From: Sanderia malayensis
Lineage: Eukaryota; Cnidaria; Scyphozoa; Semaeostomeae; Pelagiidae
Length of the DNA stretch: 64,000 bases
Assembly (NCBI GenBank): GCA_013076295.1
Contig: RQOL01000618.1
Span: forward strand, 1,364,001 to 1,428,000
Direction: 5' to 3'
The number at the start of each line of letters is the position of its first letter. Positions within the stretch are counted from its first letter, which is position 1. A program made the translations under genes and the position numbers. Shown piece after piece: positions 45,001 to 57,900 of the stretch. The notes under the pieces are model-generated. The model ran no database searches, was not told the DNA's origin, and saw only the letters and a program-made list of their open reading frames with translations.

Positions 45001-48000
45001 CGTTTGTTTCATCGTAATCACTGTTCTTTGATAAATTGTTGAAGCTTCCTCGTGGATGGATGTCTAATCGTACTGTGTACCTGTTGGTTGAGATATCTAT
45101 TGACGGGTGTGGGGGTTGAAGTAATTGAATGTTATTGTTTCCGTTTTGAGCCTTCACAATACAAGGAATATATGGAAAGCAAGGAGAAGAAAAGGGCATC
45201 GTCGACTGTTGAATTAGCAGACGAGGAGAAAAAAGCGAACAAGAAGCAAAAGAAGAAAATTCCCATGAAAAGGTGCAGGCTTTTTTTGAAACGACTGAAA
45301 TTTGAAACTTTTTTCATGAAGAACACAACTTTTTTACAGTAAAAATATTTGCATATAAATTTTGCATCCACCTTATTGCTCAAGCATACAATACGTTGTT
45401 GTTTCTTCTATTGTCTTGATCTTGAATTTCAGCCTGGGATTGTAATCCACTTGTGTATGGGTTTTTATTATATTTTAAACAGTGGCTGTTAATATAATGA
45501 TAGAGAGTACTTGAAGATCCGTGTTGATTGTAAATGCTTGCTAGGTTTGGACGGGCGTAAAGTTTTATCAGGTTTCTCATTATGTTTTATTGTTGTTTTA
45601 GATACCCAAGAATATCAGCCGTCAAGTCGATTGTCAAGCAAGTTAGAAAGGAGACCAGTGAAGGGAAATTGCCTGCAGACTACAAAAAACAGCGCCAACG
45701 CGCCATTGAGAAAGCCAAAGACTTGATCAAGAAGGCAGAGAGCGCGGGACGAAAAGATAAGCTTGCAAAAGGTGAGAAATTTGTATTATGAGCTGATGAA
45801 AATGGATGCATTTTGGTGTATCTCTTTTTGTATATTCTTTTTGTGCATCCTCTTGCAGACCTATTCTTTTAAATGTTTACATATTCTTGCATATCTTTAT
45901 ATTTTTTGTACCTGATTGCATCTTCTTGCAAGCCTTCACGTGTTCTTGTGAACCCTCATTGCATTGTTATATATGCCCATGTAATGATGATTATACGTTG
46001 TTATAAGGTGAATCGTCAGATAAAGTTGGTAAACAAGCGACGAAGCTTTCCAGAAAAGCTGCTACAAATACTGCCACCGGGAAGCGAAATGCAGCAGTGG
46101 GAGCAAGTACAGCGACGGTATCATCGGCCCCCCAAAAGGGGGGCGAACCAATGTCATTCCCGCGGGGAGTAGAACAAGACAAAGAGAAGAGAACCCAACG
46201 CGAGCTGAAACTTCTTGAGATTAAGGAAGAAATGGAACGAGAGATGGAAGAGAAGATGAACAAACGGAAAAATGTGAAGATATCACGAGCACGGCGTCAC
46301 GAGGCACGTCAAGTCAAACAGAAACTGCGCACAAAGCCCGCTTCGTCAACGACCATCAACTCTCCGGGCCGTTCGAGAAATTCTTCAGAGACCACGGTGA
46401 CAATCATCAGCAAAGCAAAGCCCGTGTCTGATGCTGAACAACAGCGTAAGACGCACCAAGCTCATTTGAAAGTCAAAGGTATTCATATTGCTATTGCTGT
46501 ATGCTTTTAATTGCTGTGGTTTACTGCGTTTGTTGCCGATCGGCCCTCTTGTGTAATGGATTCATCAAAAGTTGCTAATGTAGTTGAGATACCGTGCGCT
46601 CTCAAGTATATACGTGAACGTACTTTGGTTTCGCTACTTTCTTTCTTTTGAAGCCAGGGTGGCTAAAGGCTCTTAAATGAGCTGAATTAGAGTGACATTT
46701 TGATTTAGAGTGAAATATTTGCTCGTAACGTTTCCGGACGGAAACATTACGGAAGCCTTACCTGATTTAGGGCTCCTTAATTGTCGGGAACAGCAAGAAT
46801 TACGTTTGAACTATAGCCCGTCACGCTGCCTGGTTACCTTTGGGTTTATAATTTTGCCAAGGCTTCATATTGTAATTGCTCTGATTGTTTTAGGATGGAC
46901 GGCTGCTTTGAATGGCCTGTGGATCGATCAAGTGCCCGATTTCCAACGTGAGCAAGCCTACAACAAGTGTCTCTCAAGAAGTGGGCACGGGTGCGCAGTG
47001 TGCGCTTATTTCGACCAAGATCTCGTAAGCAATGCTGCTAAACATCTCTCCCCCCGTGCTCTCTTGTTTCTTCTTTGCTATTTTACAAATGTTCAACACT
47101 TCTTCTTCTGTTGTTGACAGCTGTTTGTTGGACTTGATAACAACACATCTTGTACATTTGCCTTTTTTGATAGGCCGTAAAAATGCGCGAATTCAAATGC
47201 GACACTTCGAACACCGATGAACAGCCACAGCAACAAGAAGTCATTACGTCATCATCATCATCATCAGGATCGTCATCATCAGCGCAGTTTAGCACTCCTT
47301 TTGTCCCTGTGATCTGCTTTATGCAAGACGGAGAGCAGAGCTCCGCGCTGCCGAACCTGTCGAACAAGGAAAGCAAGTTGCACACGTGTGCAAAGTGTCA
47401 TGTTACCGTTCATGAACGTATGTCATTTCTCCCTATAATCATCTCTCTGTGAACATGATACGAGAAGTGAGTAGTAATATACAGGAGTGTCTATTGTGAA
47501 GCTGTAATGCTATTGCTTTGATTTATTCTAGATTGTTATGGCATTGGGGAACAGGCACTCATAGAAGACACAGGTGACAACGTTTGGTTCTGTGATCCAT
47601 GTCGAACAGCAACTGATCTGCAGTCACGATCTCAGGTGGTACGTACCTAGCTCTAGTCTTCTATTATCAAATATTAGCACATGGACAGAGAACTTTGCTA
47701 GCTTTATGAAGTACTGTATTCTCTCTGCTTACCTAGATCATGTCATACTTATTGATCATTTGGTCACATGCAAAGTTTGCAAGATGATCTTAATGACTAT
47801 ATGTTTTAATGTGCATGGCCTTTCTCTGTTGATTCACGCCATGTGTGTATCTGTTGTGCCTTTCAGCGCTGCGAGATCTGTCCCATTCGCGGAGGAGCAC
47901 TAAAACGAACTACAAATGACGGGTGAGTAGCTATGCACTATCCTCATGTTTTCAGATGCTATGCTACGCAGCATTGCGAAGAGATTCCCTCTCGTGGAGC

Positions 48001-50575
48001 ACCTTTATTAGAATTCTTTGCCATCGCTACTCACCGCTATCAGGGTTACTTTACAGGAAACATTAATGTATTTTCATTATGATGTTCTTTAATAGTCTTT
48101 ATTCGTCTGTGTTTTGTAGTTGGGCACACATTGTCTGTGCAATGGCCTTTCAGGATGTGTCGTTTACTGATCCAAAACAGCGAAGTCTCATCGATCTTGG
48201 ATCGTTGAATAGTGCACGCACAAAATTGGTCAGTATGTGTGATTCCCCAAACATCAATGGCTTACCATTGATGTGCCTTCTGATGCTGTTACTGTGACGT
48301 TGTTTAAATGTACTACCTTGCCATAGTCAAACCTTGATGTGTGCTCCAGATTTGGCCATTGATCATCTGAAGCTTTGTCAGGGCGAGCGAGTTTCCTATT
48401 CCCTTTTGGTGAATGACTTGCTGTGACTCAACTGCAGTAAAAATCCGCATGAAAGAACCAATGGATTAAGAGACTTCAGGATGATATTTCTACTCGTAAC
48501 AATAGGATGGGATGTTCACACACATTAGGATCAATAGCCTATTGTGGGTGAACAATAGGCTGAATGCAAATTTCCAGGTTCTTATATGCGGGTTTTTACT
48601 GTATGTTTAGAAATGTCTTCCATAACCACATTCAACGTCAAGTTATCTAGCTAGTTTAATAGTTGTTTCTTATTGCAGAGGTGTGTGTATTGTCGCCGAT
48701 CGTCCAGTGAAGGCGTGAACAATGGAGCCTGTGTCCAGTGCATCGCCGGCAAGTGTGCTCATAGTTTCCACATTACGTGCGGCTTTCAAAATGGGATTCC
48801 ATTGTATTCTGGTGACTGGCCAATGCCGCTTGAATTCATGTGTCGCCAACACGCGAAGACCCGGTTTAACAGGGTATGTATGACCTCATTGTGCGGATAA
48901 TGCATGAATATGCATTACAGTAAAAACCCGCATATAAGAACCTGTACATTTTCCTTCCAGCCTATTGTTCCAAGACAATAGGCCATTGTTTCGTCTATTG
49001 TTTTGAGCAGCAAAATCACATTAAGGTTCGTAATCCATTGGTTCTTATATGCGGGCTTCTACTGTATCCTGTGACTGGTGCATTGTGTGGCTACATGAAT
49101 ACAGCAACGAATTTTGTCCTTTCTTCTTCAGGGTAGAAAGAGGGCCAAGGCTCAAGTAAACGAACAGGATATCGTTTTTGCCAAGCACAAGAATGGAAGG
49201 TATATGATGTTTGTTGCTTAACTGCTGCTATCGGGATATTTTCCATGCAATAATATCATTAATACGCTCGTATTATCTTAACATCATTAAAACAGCTTTA
49301 ATTTATGGTTGTGCCCTTTAGTTCATGTGACAGATGCATCGCTAGTGCTCACAACAGAGATATTTGTAGTATGTTTTGGTTACTGGTCAGTCAGTTATAA
49401 TAATCTGCCACGGCTTTGTTGCTGTAGCGATTTTGTCATCGACATAGCTACTGTCGTTTTCAGTCCATTCAACATTTTGCCAACATCTCGTATTGAATTT
49501 GTTTCAGATTTTACAAAGCGCGTGTGGAATCCATAGAGTCGACCATCTTCTACTACGTTGTTTTTGAAGACGGCTCATTTTGCCATGACCTGCCACCTGA
49601 AGACATTCTGGTATGGCTCTATGTTATTTTACTGGGAGCCAACTCGTTGCGTTCACTTTTTTCTCTCGATCCCCCTATCATGAATGCGTTCTCCTGCATG
49701 GATTCGTCTTCTAACTTCCAATGCAATGCAGTTTGAATGAGTGCCGCTCTTTTCATTACTACTGCTTCAACTCACGGACAATCCTCGTTTGGAATCTGAA
49801 ATTGAATTATCGGAAGCTGATGCTGAGATCGAATCTAAAGATCTTCTACTTTTTAGAATTATCAACCCGGTGTCATCTACTCAGACGAGGAGAAGGTCGA
49901 TGTTTTGTGGACAGATGGTATTGTGTATCCATCGGTCGTGAAGAGCCATGAAACCATCTTGAAATACGAGGTAGATCCCATTTCTGTCTTTTTTTCCCTT
50001 GCTACATAGTTTTATCGCATTGTCGAATAGTCGGATGCTGATAGGGAAGCCCTACGATCATGTTGGACTCAAACTGCTACTTGGATGTGCTACCTGTGGC
50101 AATGCTAAGCTTGTGTATTTACATTGCAGGTTGTTTTTGAAGATGGATCTACGCTACTTCTGAAAAGAAATGACGTATACAAAGAAGATGAAGAATTGCC
50201 AAGGAAGATTCAAACAAAGCTAGTGAGTTTGTTTACTTCTTCTTTACTTGTTTACTTGTTTACTTGTTTACTTGTTTACTTGTTTACTTGTTTACTTCTT
50301 TACTTCTTTACTTCTTTACTTCTTTACTTCTTTATTTCTTTACTTCTTTATTTCTATACTTTCTTTACTTTCTTCACTTTCTTTACTTCTTTATTTCTTT
50401 ACTTCTTTACTTCTTTACTTCTTTACGCTCTTTATTTTCTTTTAACTTTTTTGCTTATTTTTAGTCGACTGCAACTGAAACGGCCAATTTGCTTTGGAAG
50501 GCATCAAGTATCAGGGAATCACCCACCAAGAGAGCCAGGATGGATAGCAAACAGCTTGCCAAACTTCTTTCATGA
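39054..50575 (+). CDS. KDM4: Lysine demethylase 4 (JmjN-JmjC-PHD-ePHD-double Tudor)
   Basis: Complete gene, 22 exons, 1021 residues: 39054-39188, 39790-39895, 40384-40459, 41571-41876, 42190-42239, 42318-42421, 42631-42768, 44932-44991, 45151-45272, 45602-45771, 46008-46478, 46894-47024, 47174-47417, 47532-47635, 47867-47922, 48120-48228, 48679-48873, 49132-49199, 49508-49610, 49857-49970, 50130-50222, 50465-50575. Removes methyl groups from histone H3 lysines 9 and 36 using Fe(II) and 2-oxoglutarate. JmjN occupies about residues 10-55 and JmjC 140-310. The iron ligands H188, E190 (WHTED) and H276 (GYHAGFN) fall at exactly the human KDM4A positions, and the zinc Cys/His set ([12 protein letters not shown]) is present. 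A basic linker (330-580) precedes the PHD and extended PHD (about 580-860) and two Tudor domains (about 866-985) with WTDGIVY and [16 protein letters not shown] single ancestral-type gene retaining the reader domains of KDM4A-C. Confidence 0.93.
41176..41210. repeat. Perfect 17-bp inverted repeat with 1-base loop
   Basis: GCCATTAAAAGCCTTGA, a single T, then its exact complement. Flanking GCAGT and ACTGC extend the pairing with a small bulge. It lies in a KDM4 intron. Confidence 0.85.
41367..41517. mobile_element. MITE family A, full copy
   Basis: Begins TACAGTAAAAACCCGCATAT and ends AAATGCGGGTTTTTACTGCA. The core carries the palindrome ACAATAGCCTATTGT. TA boundary and CAGT ends fit a pogo/mariner-type element. 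It lies in the KDM4 intron just before the exon at 41571. Confidence 0.88.
41929..42055. mobile_element. 127-bp Harbinger-like MITE
   Basis: AGCCTGGTTTCCATAT and its inverted partner ATATGGAAACTAGGCT are flanked by TTA on both sides (41926-41928, 42056-42058). Inside, GAGGGTCGCT and GCGACCCTC form a second inverted pair, so almost the whole element folds on itself. Confidence 0.8.
42950..44105. repeat. Satellite of eight units with embedded TTAGGG telomere-type repeats
   Basis: Eight copies of a unit of about 135-205 bp, each with GGAGAAAGGTGGTCA, ATGCGCAGTAGCATAATTAG, GCGCAGGAGCG, a paired TGACGTATGTGACGTACGTG, and GGCCAAGGCATTGGCC followed by one to three TTAGGG hexamers. Starts of the GAGAAAGGTGGTCA marker are near 42957, 43109, 43277, 43419, 43560, 43766, 43909 and 44045. 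One unit also holds a GCATTATGCATTAT expansion (43670-43720). The array sits in the KDM4 intron between the exons ending at 42768 and starting at 44932, flanked by a direct CAGTGACCCC(A/G)GGAGTTTC repeat (about 42841 and 44115). Confidence 0.9.
45336..45430. mobile_element. Truncated MITE family A copy
   Basis: ACAGTAAAAATATTTGCATA with the TGCATCCACCTTATTG and TTCTTCTATTGTCTTGA core motifs of family A. The right terminus is missing. Confidence 0.5.
48435..48602. mobile_element. MITE family A copy
   Basis: Left end CAGTAAAAATCCGCATGAAA, core AACAATAGGCTGAATGC, right end CTTATATGCGGGTTTTTACT. Located in a KDM4 intron. Confidence 0.85.
48916..49066. mobile_element. MITE family A copy, opposite orientation
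   Basis: Left end TACAGTAAAAACCCGCATAT, right end CTTATATGCGGGCTTCTACT then GTA. The internal CAGCCTATTGTTCCAAGACA is the reverse of the core in the copy at 41367. About 310 bp after the previous copy. Confidence 0.88.
50225..50462. repeat. TTTACTTG / TTTACTTC microsatellite
   Basis: An octamer/nonamer array fills the last KDM4 intron between the donor at 50223 and the acceptor at 50464. The intron is almost entirely repeat. Confidence 0.9.
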
Positions 50576-50664
50576 TTTCAAAACAAGAACATAAACAGAT
50601 GAAGGACAAAGGTTTGATGTATTAAAGTTTTTAACTATATAGATATATATTTAGAAATACCATG

Positions 50665-50857
50665 TACAGTTGAACCCCGATAAATCGACTACAATTTAAG
50701 TCGTGAATATGTTGAACATCTTTGTGTCCACTTTGATTTTTCATTTGCCATATGTGCGCCTTCTGTTTGATCTTTCGCGACTCAAACCGAATTTCTCACC
50801 GCAAACAAATTTCTAATTTCCCCGATGTTCAACTCAACATTTCTATGTTCAACTGTA
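50665..50857. mobile_element. pogo/Tigger-like MITE in the KDM4 3' region
   Basis: TACAGTTGAACCCCGATAAA on the left and the inverted TTCTATGTTCAACTGTA on the right, TA boundaries. It begins 90 bp after the KDM4 stop, downstream of the ATTAAA at 50621. Confidence 0.7.
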
Positions 50858-51931
50858 ATTATTTCTTTGTTGTGTTCTACCACTACATGTTTCCACTAAT
50901 TTTTATGTACATATTTATCCGTGATTGAGTTTAAGTTATTTTGTACTTATTTATTTATTATCTATATTTATAACGTTAATTTTCTGTTTGAGAAAGCATT
51001 GTTGTGTTCTAAAGATTTTCCTGTTTGTGCAAATGCATTATATTTGTCTTCTTGTTTTAATCACATTTTAGTCAAACTTAGAGATGATCGATATTTTATG
51101 GATCAATTTAAAGTATTTTGTGATTTTCTCTTTCTCTTTAACAGATCGTTGATATAAATTTAATTTCAAGGTTTTTGTATATACGTTTTTTGTTGATACA
51201 TAGATTCTTTTCCTGCAAGATTCCAGTTCTACAGCTGCCTTCACATTTCGCTTCTTCGCTTCTGTATAAATTATCTTTGAGAGCCATGTGTTGCATGATT
51301 AATTAATTTGGAGTATATATTGTAAATTCGAAGGAAGCGTTTCGATCAGTTACTGAAATTTTGTTAAGAAGTGTTTTTATCTATATCTGGATGATAAAGT
51401 TTGTTATATTTACAATAAATATCACAAAAAGCACTTTTAATGTGGTATTTTTTCTTGTTTTCCTTCTTATATATTCCAGACTATTTTATGACCTTATCGT
51501 TTGCTTATTTATTGTTAATTCTTGTGCTTTTGATGCTAATAATTTGTCATCATTTATTCATATCTCGCTTTTTTGAATAGAATTATTGTTTGTCATTTTG
51601 ATCGAAGAGGGAGCACGTGAAGGATTTCGAAAACGCGGCTGATTGATGATGGCGGCTTAAATTTATCGCCGCACTGGATTGTTTGCGTGCTAGGAGTATC
51701 TGCACATTCTCACAAAAATCTTTGAACTTATGACGTCTGTGCTGTGCACTCCGAAAGCACGAAATAACGATAAACAGCTTGCTTATTTGGTGAAAGCTTC
51801 GTAATTTATCATTGGTATTAATTTATTATCAGGAAAATGTTCTCCACGTTTGCAGCAAAATGACCGGAAGCTGGAAGTTGGTCAGAGAGGGTGGAGTCTA
51901 GGCCTATTCGAAGAAAAATCACTGAAAAATC
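50858..51931. other. Spacer between KDM4 and RICTOR
   Basis: AT-rich. Contains possible KDM4 polyadenylation signals (ATTAAA just upstream at 50621; AATAAA at about 51414) and the RICTOR 5' UTR/promoter. No other gene was recognised. Confidence 0.45.
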
Positions 51932-54900
51932 ATGAAAAAATTCAAGAGAAGAAGTTTTGGTGGTTCAGGTGAGTTGAGTTGATCTTTCGGGTTTATATGA
52001 CACCGTTGTGGCATTCTATTTTCACGCAACCAAAACTTATGCTTGTAACACACGTCATATGATATGATAGGCTGTGTAAACGCTTTCTTTAGAGAAGGAA
52101 GTTATGAAGTTTATATTTATTAAGACATCTAACAATCTCCTATTTCTGTAGCTTCAAAGCTTGAGCAACAAGAAGAAGCTCCACCTTTGGATCTTTCAAA
52201 AGGTAAAAACAATTTCTTTTGTTTTTAAATAATACTCACACACACTGAAGGCGTGAATTTTATTTAGACAACACTAAATGTGTTGTTCTGTAATTTACAC
52301 ATCCACAACGTCTTAAGTTGTTTGTGTTTTTCATCTAAAAAGCTTTGACATGTTCTTAGCAGGTTATAAACCTTCTTGCAGCCACTTACAGCCTTGCATT
52401 TTTATGGAAAATGTAGTCACATGAAGTATTGGTCACTGTTTTCTGCTGATCAGATTGCAAAACAATTACAATCAACATTCATAACTTAATATAAAATGTT
52501 TTATCAGATTTTCCTGACCAAATTGGTTTTTATCAAGAGACAGTACTTTTATCTATGCCAGCTGTCTCTTGATAGATTTTGGGCAGTGGGCAATCTATTC
52601 TTACCACCCAGGGTTAACAAAAATTATGATGATAATAATGATGTTCATGATGGTCACTGAAGTTGTGAATGTTTTGGACTCAATCAGACTTCTATATGAC
52701 CACTATATCTAATTGCAATGAATATTACATTTCTCTGAGAGAGAGTTAGGAGAGAGAAGATCTTCAGATTGCAATGTCCAATGGATTGAGGAAGTGTTAG
52801 ATAGTGTCCTGGATAGAGAGAGTATATGGGAATATAGCCATGGTAGGATTTCGGAGGTGTTCTATAAGCGTTGCTTTTTCGTCCACAACTTGTTTACTTA
52901 AGTTCTGTCTTTTTTGCCTTATTTCAGAGCCGTCAGAAAACATGAAGGAGTTGCTGAATGAAATCACACGAAAGGACCAGATGGCAACTGGGAAGCGGAT
53001 GGGATATCTAAATAACTTTGCACAGGTATCCATGTTGACAATGCAATGAATATTTCCAGAGGAAATGTCATCCATTTCATCTTGATAGTGTGAAGCACAA
53101 TTATTAGTTTTTGTGACTGTTTTGTTTTAAACCAATCTAAATCCTTGTCTAGAACCAATCTAGTTCATAGTGCAGAGCATTTTAATGAATCATTTTTCTT
53201 TATTTTTTTATTTATTTAAGCTTGTGAGGTGTGTTTCACCAGACACTGATTTTGGGTTGCCATTAAACGAAATATTAATTTGGTAAGTCTGTTTTAGAAT
53301 TTGCATTTGCAACCTGTTAAGTGTTCATGTTGCTTGTAATGGTTTTATTTATCATTGGATATCTGCTCTTTTTGAAATAAATTGTTTATGTTGTTTGAAT
53401 ATCCCTGTTCATCTCAGAATCAAATCTAGTTTTCTTTTGAAAGCTGATCACTGGTTCCAGACGACAAAACAAAACCTCTGAACAACTTTTTTCAAAACAC
53501 CTTATAAATGCTAATGATAATACGCATTTCTCACGTCTCCAAAGAAATCCATCGTTTTTGATAACCCCATTTAGAAATTCTCCGATTGTTTGGCAATATA
53601 TTTACAGTGATATCTATGTCGAGTTTCATCGATTTTGTCGGTTTTTGAAGATTTTTTCTGCCGCTTTTTCCTCCTGAGATTAGACCATCTTCTCAGCCCA
53701 AGTCTTAGCTCAGACGCCACCATGATTAAGAATTCTTTTGAAAACGATTCAGCCGACAATATAAACCAGAACGACTCAATCGTTTTAATCTCAACGTCCT
53801 GAAACGCCAACGCTTAATTGCAACAGATTTGCGAAATACCGAAATCTCTATCCCCAACTTAAACTCTCGTAAGGCTTGAATACTATCTATGAATACTGCT
53901 AAAGCGGGGCAATAATATGCGAAGGAGCATCAGAGCAAAGCACGGAGGAGCTTAGCTATTATCCATTGTCTTCACAATCGTGTTTTTAAACCTCTGCGGA
54001 GGATACATATTGGGTTATAGATTATAGCCTTTGAACACCCCAGCTTGACGACCTGTGAGGTTTCTTTAATGGGCTATGGTTTATATACACATCAGTTTAG
54101 TCGTACGTTTATTCGTTCTGTGCATGCTAATCATAATCATTATAATTTCTTTTGAAGTCTTCGCGTGGCCTTTGTCAGTCCAGCTAAAGAAATCCGCGCG
54201 GCATCTTTGCGAGCGCTGCGGCATCTTCTCCAAACGGAAGAGCAAACGAGAGCCGTTCTTTTTCAACGTCTCGACATCTTCATTGTGAGGTCAGCCTCGT
54301 TTTTGTTTTGTATTTCATCTTCTCATCAACCTAACTGCTCATGTATTCTCATGGGTACATGTCTTTTTATATGACTGTCTATGTAGTGACCCCATATCTC
54401 TATTTGTGCCTGTTTCTCTTTGGATGCCATGTCTGGATTTGTGCCTGCTCCCTTTTAATTCCATGTCTCGATTTCTGCTTGTCTCCCTTTTGATTCTATG
54501 TCTCGATTTCTGCTTGTCTCCCTTTTGATTCTATGTCTCGATTTCTGCCTGTCTCCCTTTTGATTCTATGTCTCGATTTCTGCCTGTCTCCCTTTTGATT
54601 CCATGTCTCGATTTCTGCCTGTCTCCCTTTTGATTCCATGTCACGATTTTTTTCCAGTCTCCCTTTTGATTCCATGTCTCGATTTCCACTTGTCTCTCTA
54701 CAAATACCATATTTCTTTATTCTGTCTGTAGTTAACATGTCTCTATCCTTAAAGATGTTTGTTTCCACATATGATTGTTTATCTCTCTGTAAATACGCCT
54801 ATATTTATTCTGTAGACGTTTTCCCATATGTTTGTCTATCTTCTTGGATAGCAATAGGCATGTAGCTTCGTATTCAAATTGCTTTTCTATGTTTTCGTTT

Positions 54901-57900
54901 CTTTATTTGTGCTGAATTTTTTTACAGATCTTTAGACTTGGCACCAGCAATGGAAGTTGAGCGAGTACAGGCTTTGCGTCTTGTCAGAAAGGTAAACAAA
55001 GTAAATATGTTTGGTAAACAAACAAACAAACAAACAAACAAACAATGCTTTGCTCTTTATCCCTATTGTCGCATCTGAAGCAATTTTCACGGCTTACCCC
55101 TCGTCTCTGTTAAACGCCTAGTTTATTATTCAGTCTTTGATGGGAGCGTTTATTTATTTCCCCAACCCTTGATTGGGAGCGTTTATTTATTTACTCAGAT
55201 TTTCATGGAAGCGTTTATTCATATCCTTAGCTTTTAATCGGGGGCCTTTATTTGTTTCCTCAGTCCTTAATGGTGCTTTTAATTCGAAGGCAGCATGTAA
55301 TAAAAGAGTAATCTTTTGTTACAATCAAAGTTCATTTGACAATGTAAATGATATAACCACATAAATTTTTAGAATATATATCTGTTTGACTTTGCAGATG
55401 ATATATCTGTCACCTCAAAACTTCCCCATGACTCTTGCCATGTCACTGGCCGCCATTAGCTCAGACATGTCGCAAAACAAAGATAGAATGTCCAGGGCTT
55501 GCTTAGCCACTCTCTGTGAACTTGGTGAGTATGGGTTGATTCTTGTCTCTATTCTGTTTGCATCCAGTAATGACGCTATATATCTATATAACACTACAAC
55601 CACTTCTATGGCACTATATTCACTACTTTATAGCTATATGGCTATATGTCCATATATATTTCCACTACTTTATAGCTATATAGCACTATATCCAGTACTG
55701 TGTAGATATATGTTACTATATTTAGTACTATATAACTATACATCACTTTATTTAGTACTATATAGCTATATATCACTATATTTAGTACTATATAGCTATA
55801 TATCACTATATTTAGTACTATATAGCTATATATCACTATATTTAGTACTATATAGCTATATATCACTTTATTTAGTACTATATAGCTATATATCACTATA
55901 TCCAATAGCTATATAGCACTATATTTAATTGTATACACTATTTGTGGCACTGTTTTAGTACTATACGAGACACGTATAGCTTGATTAGCTACACTTGTGT
56001 CTAGCATTTAGAAGAAGGCTCTATAACTTGTTTTGCTTAATAATGTGTGCACTTATAATGATGCTATTCGTATGTTATTTCAGCTGTGAAAAACATTCAG
56101 TTGGCATCGTACTGCAGCTCAGTCAATGTCATCATCGGCAATATTCTTGACTGTTGTGTAAGTGTCTTGTGTTGAAAATATGACTGAAGTATGTGAGCGC
56201 TTTTAGTAGACGCTGCTTTGTGCCAAGACGCCATGTTTTGGCACAGAGCAGTCCAATTAGTCCAATATCCGACGTATTGGATTAATTAGAATAGCTGGAA
56301 GTGCTCGTTTTAAAAGAACTATAAAGACCAGAAGTACTAGACGAATTAGAACAACTAGGGGTATCAGAAGATCTAGAAGAATTAAATAAGAAGAATTAAA
56401 AAAGAAGAATAAAATAATAAATATTAAATAAGAAGAATTAGAGGAGCTGGAGGTTGCTGTATGCAAGCACTGTAATTAATGGCAAGATATTTGTGCTGCA
56501 GAAAAATACAACTTATTGATGTTATCATTACAGGCCACCAATTGCAGTTTCATTTCGTTTCAGGTTCCACGGATGAACGAATCGCTGACAGTCACTCTTC
56601 TTCATCTCTTCAATCACCCAAACTACAGATGTTTTGTGCGAAGAAGCGTGGGCTTAGAGGTTTGTATGCTCGTCTAGACTCCCTCACCAGAGTACTTGTA
56701 TAGTCCAATAGCCAGCACTTTCCACGTAGAATTACTTCATCGAGTCCCGGTGTTTTCTCTTCTTGCCCCACTCCTGACAGGAATAGCTGGCTACTTAGAA
56801 CTCAAAGCATTTTGTCTCTGTGCTTTACTTTTTTGTTGAAAGCATAGATTCAAATTACAAAGCATCGAATTTATTTAGCTATCTCATTTAATGGCGAACA
56901 CAACCTGCGACCAACGTAATGAATCCAGCTATCTGTCTACGGGAGCACAATACGCATCAGCAAAAAACAGATGCTATGGTGTAGTAAATCTTTTCCCCAC
57001 GCACCTAATCGTTACCTATGATTAGTATCAGTGATTCCATGCAATAGTATTAACTATCGAGGTTACTTTTTTTGCGATTTATCCGTATCGTCTGCAGCAT
57101 AGTTCATCGGTATCGCCTATATCCAAAGATATGCGCCCCCAGCTTTTTAAAGAACGCGCCTTTGTTAGCATGTCAATGCATGAGTGTATAGCACTGATTT
57201 TGAGCACGGCGTATTTTCGACAGCAGAGCTCAGAGTTGTTCAAAATGCTCTCTTTGCAGGCATTATTGGCTCCGTTTACTGATCTGTACTACAGGCATAG
57301 CTCGGAGACACCAGAGAATCTCGTCACGTAAGTGTTTGTGCAATCAAATCAAGCTTGTATCAATAACGAATTGTCTCTCTCTAACGATAAGCGTCCAGTT
57401 GGTGCTTCAGACACTATTAGCGGTTTGATTGTCATTTTTAATCGAACAGGGAAGACCAGAGATCGAGAATCGATGCTGCTAGGCTTGCTTTGGTTACGAT
57501 ATTTCGAAGCTGGCCAGGTAATGAATTGCTTTGTCCATATTTCCTACTGCTTTTCTTGAGAATTCACTGAACATGATGTATCTATATTAGGAAAGAAGAC
57601 CTGAAACAGTTGAAAACTGTTTGACATTGTTTGAAACTGTTTGACATTGTTTGACATTCATATTCATTAACAGATGCACAACTGTTTAGTCCTCTGGCAG
57701 TATGTATTATCTGAGGTAATAGATGATAGTAATAAAGTGACGTAATTGTGAAATACTTCTATTTCCTCTTTAAGGGATCATTTGTATGTGCGACCCTGAA
57801 GGAAACGGCTTAGATTCACTGATGGGAGTATTTCGTCTGCCAAACGTGGATGTCCGAGTGAGTATTTGTTACTGTCATGCACTTTGCTTGCAATTTATGA

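Noticed and set aside
49741..49856. Protein-like stretch ([20 protein letters not shown]) before the KDM4 Tudor exon at 49857
   Set aside because: It is in a different frame from the Tudor exon, has no usable acceptor upstream, and the family alignment needs the preceding exon to join directly at 49857. A rare alternative exon cannot be excluded.
50124..50594. 156-residue frame with repeated LVYLFTCLL segments, resembling a membrane protein
   Set aside because: It is KDM4 exon 21 running into the TTTACTTG microsatellite of the last intron; the hydrophobicity comes from the repeat.
55386..55916. 176-residue plus-strand frame beginning at a RICTOR exon
   Set aside because: The first 42 codons are RICTOR exon 7; the rest is read-through into the 30-bp intronic minisatellite (repeated YSYISLYLVL).
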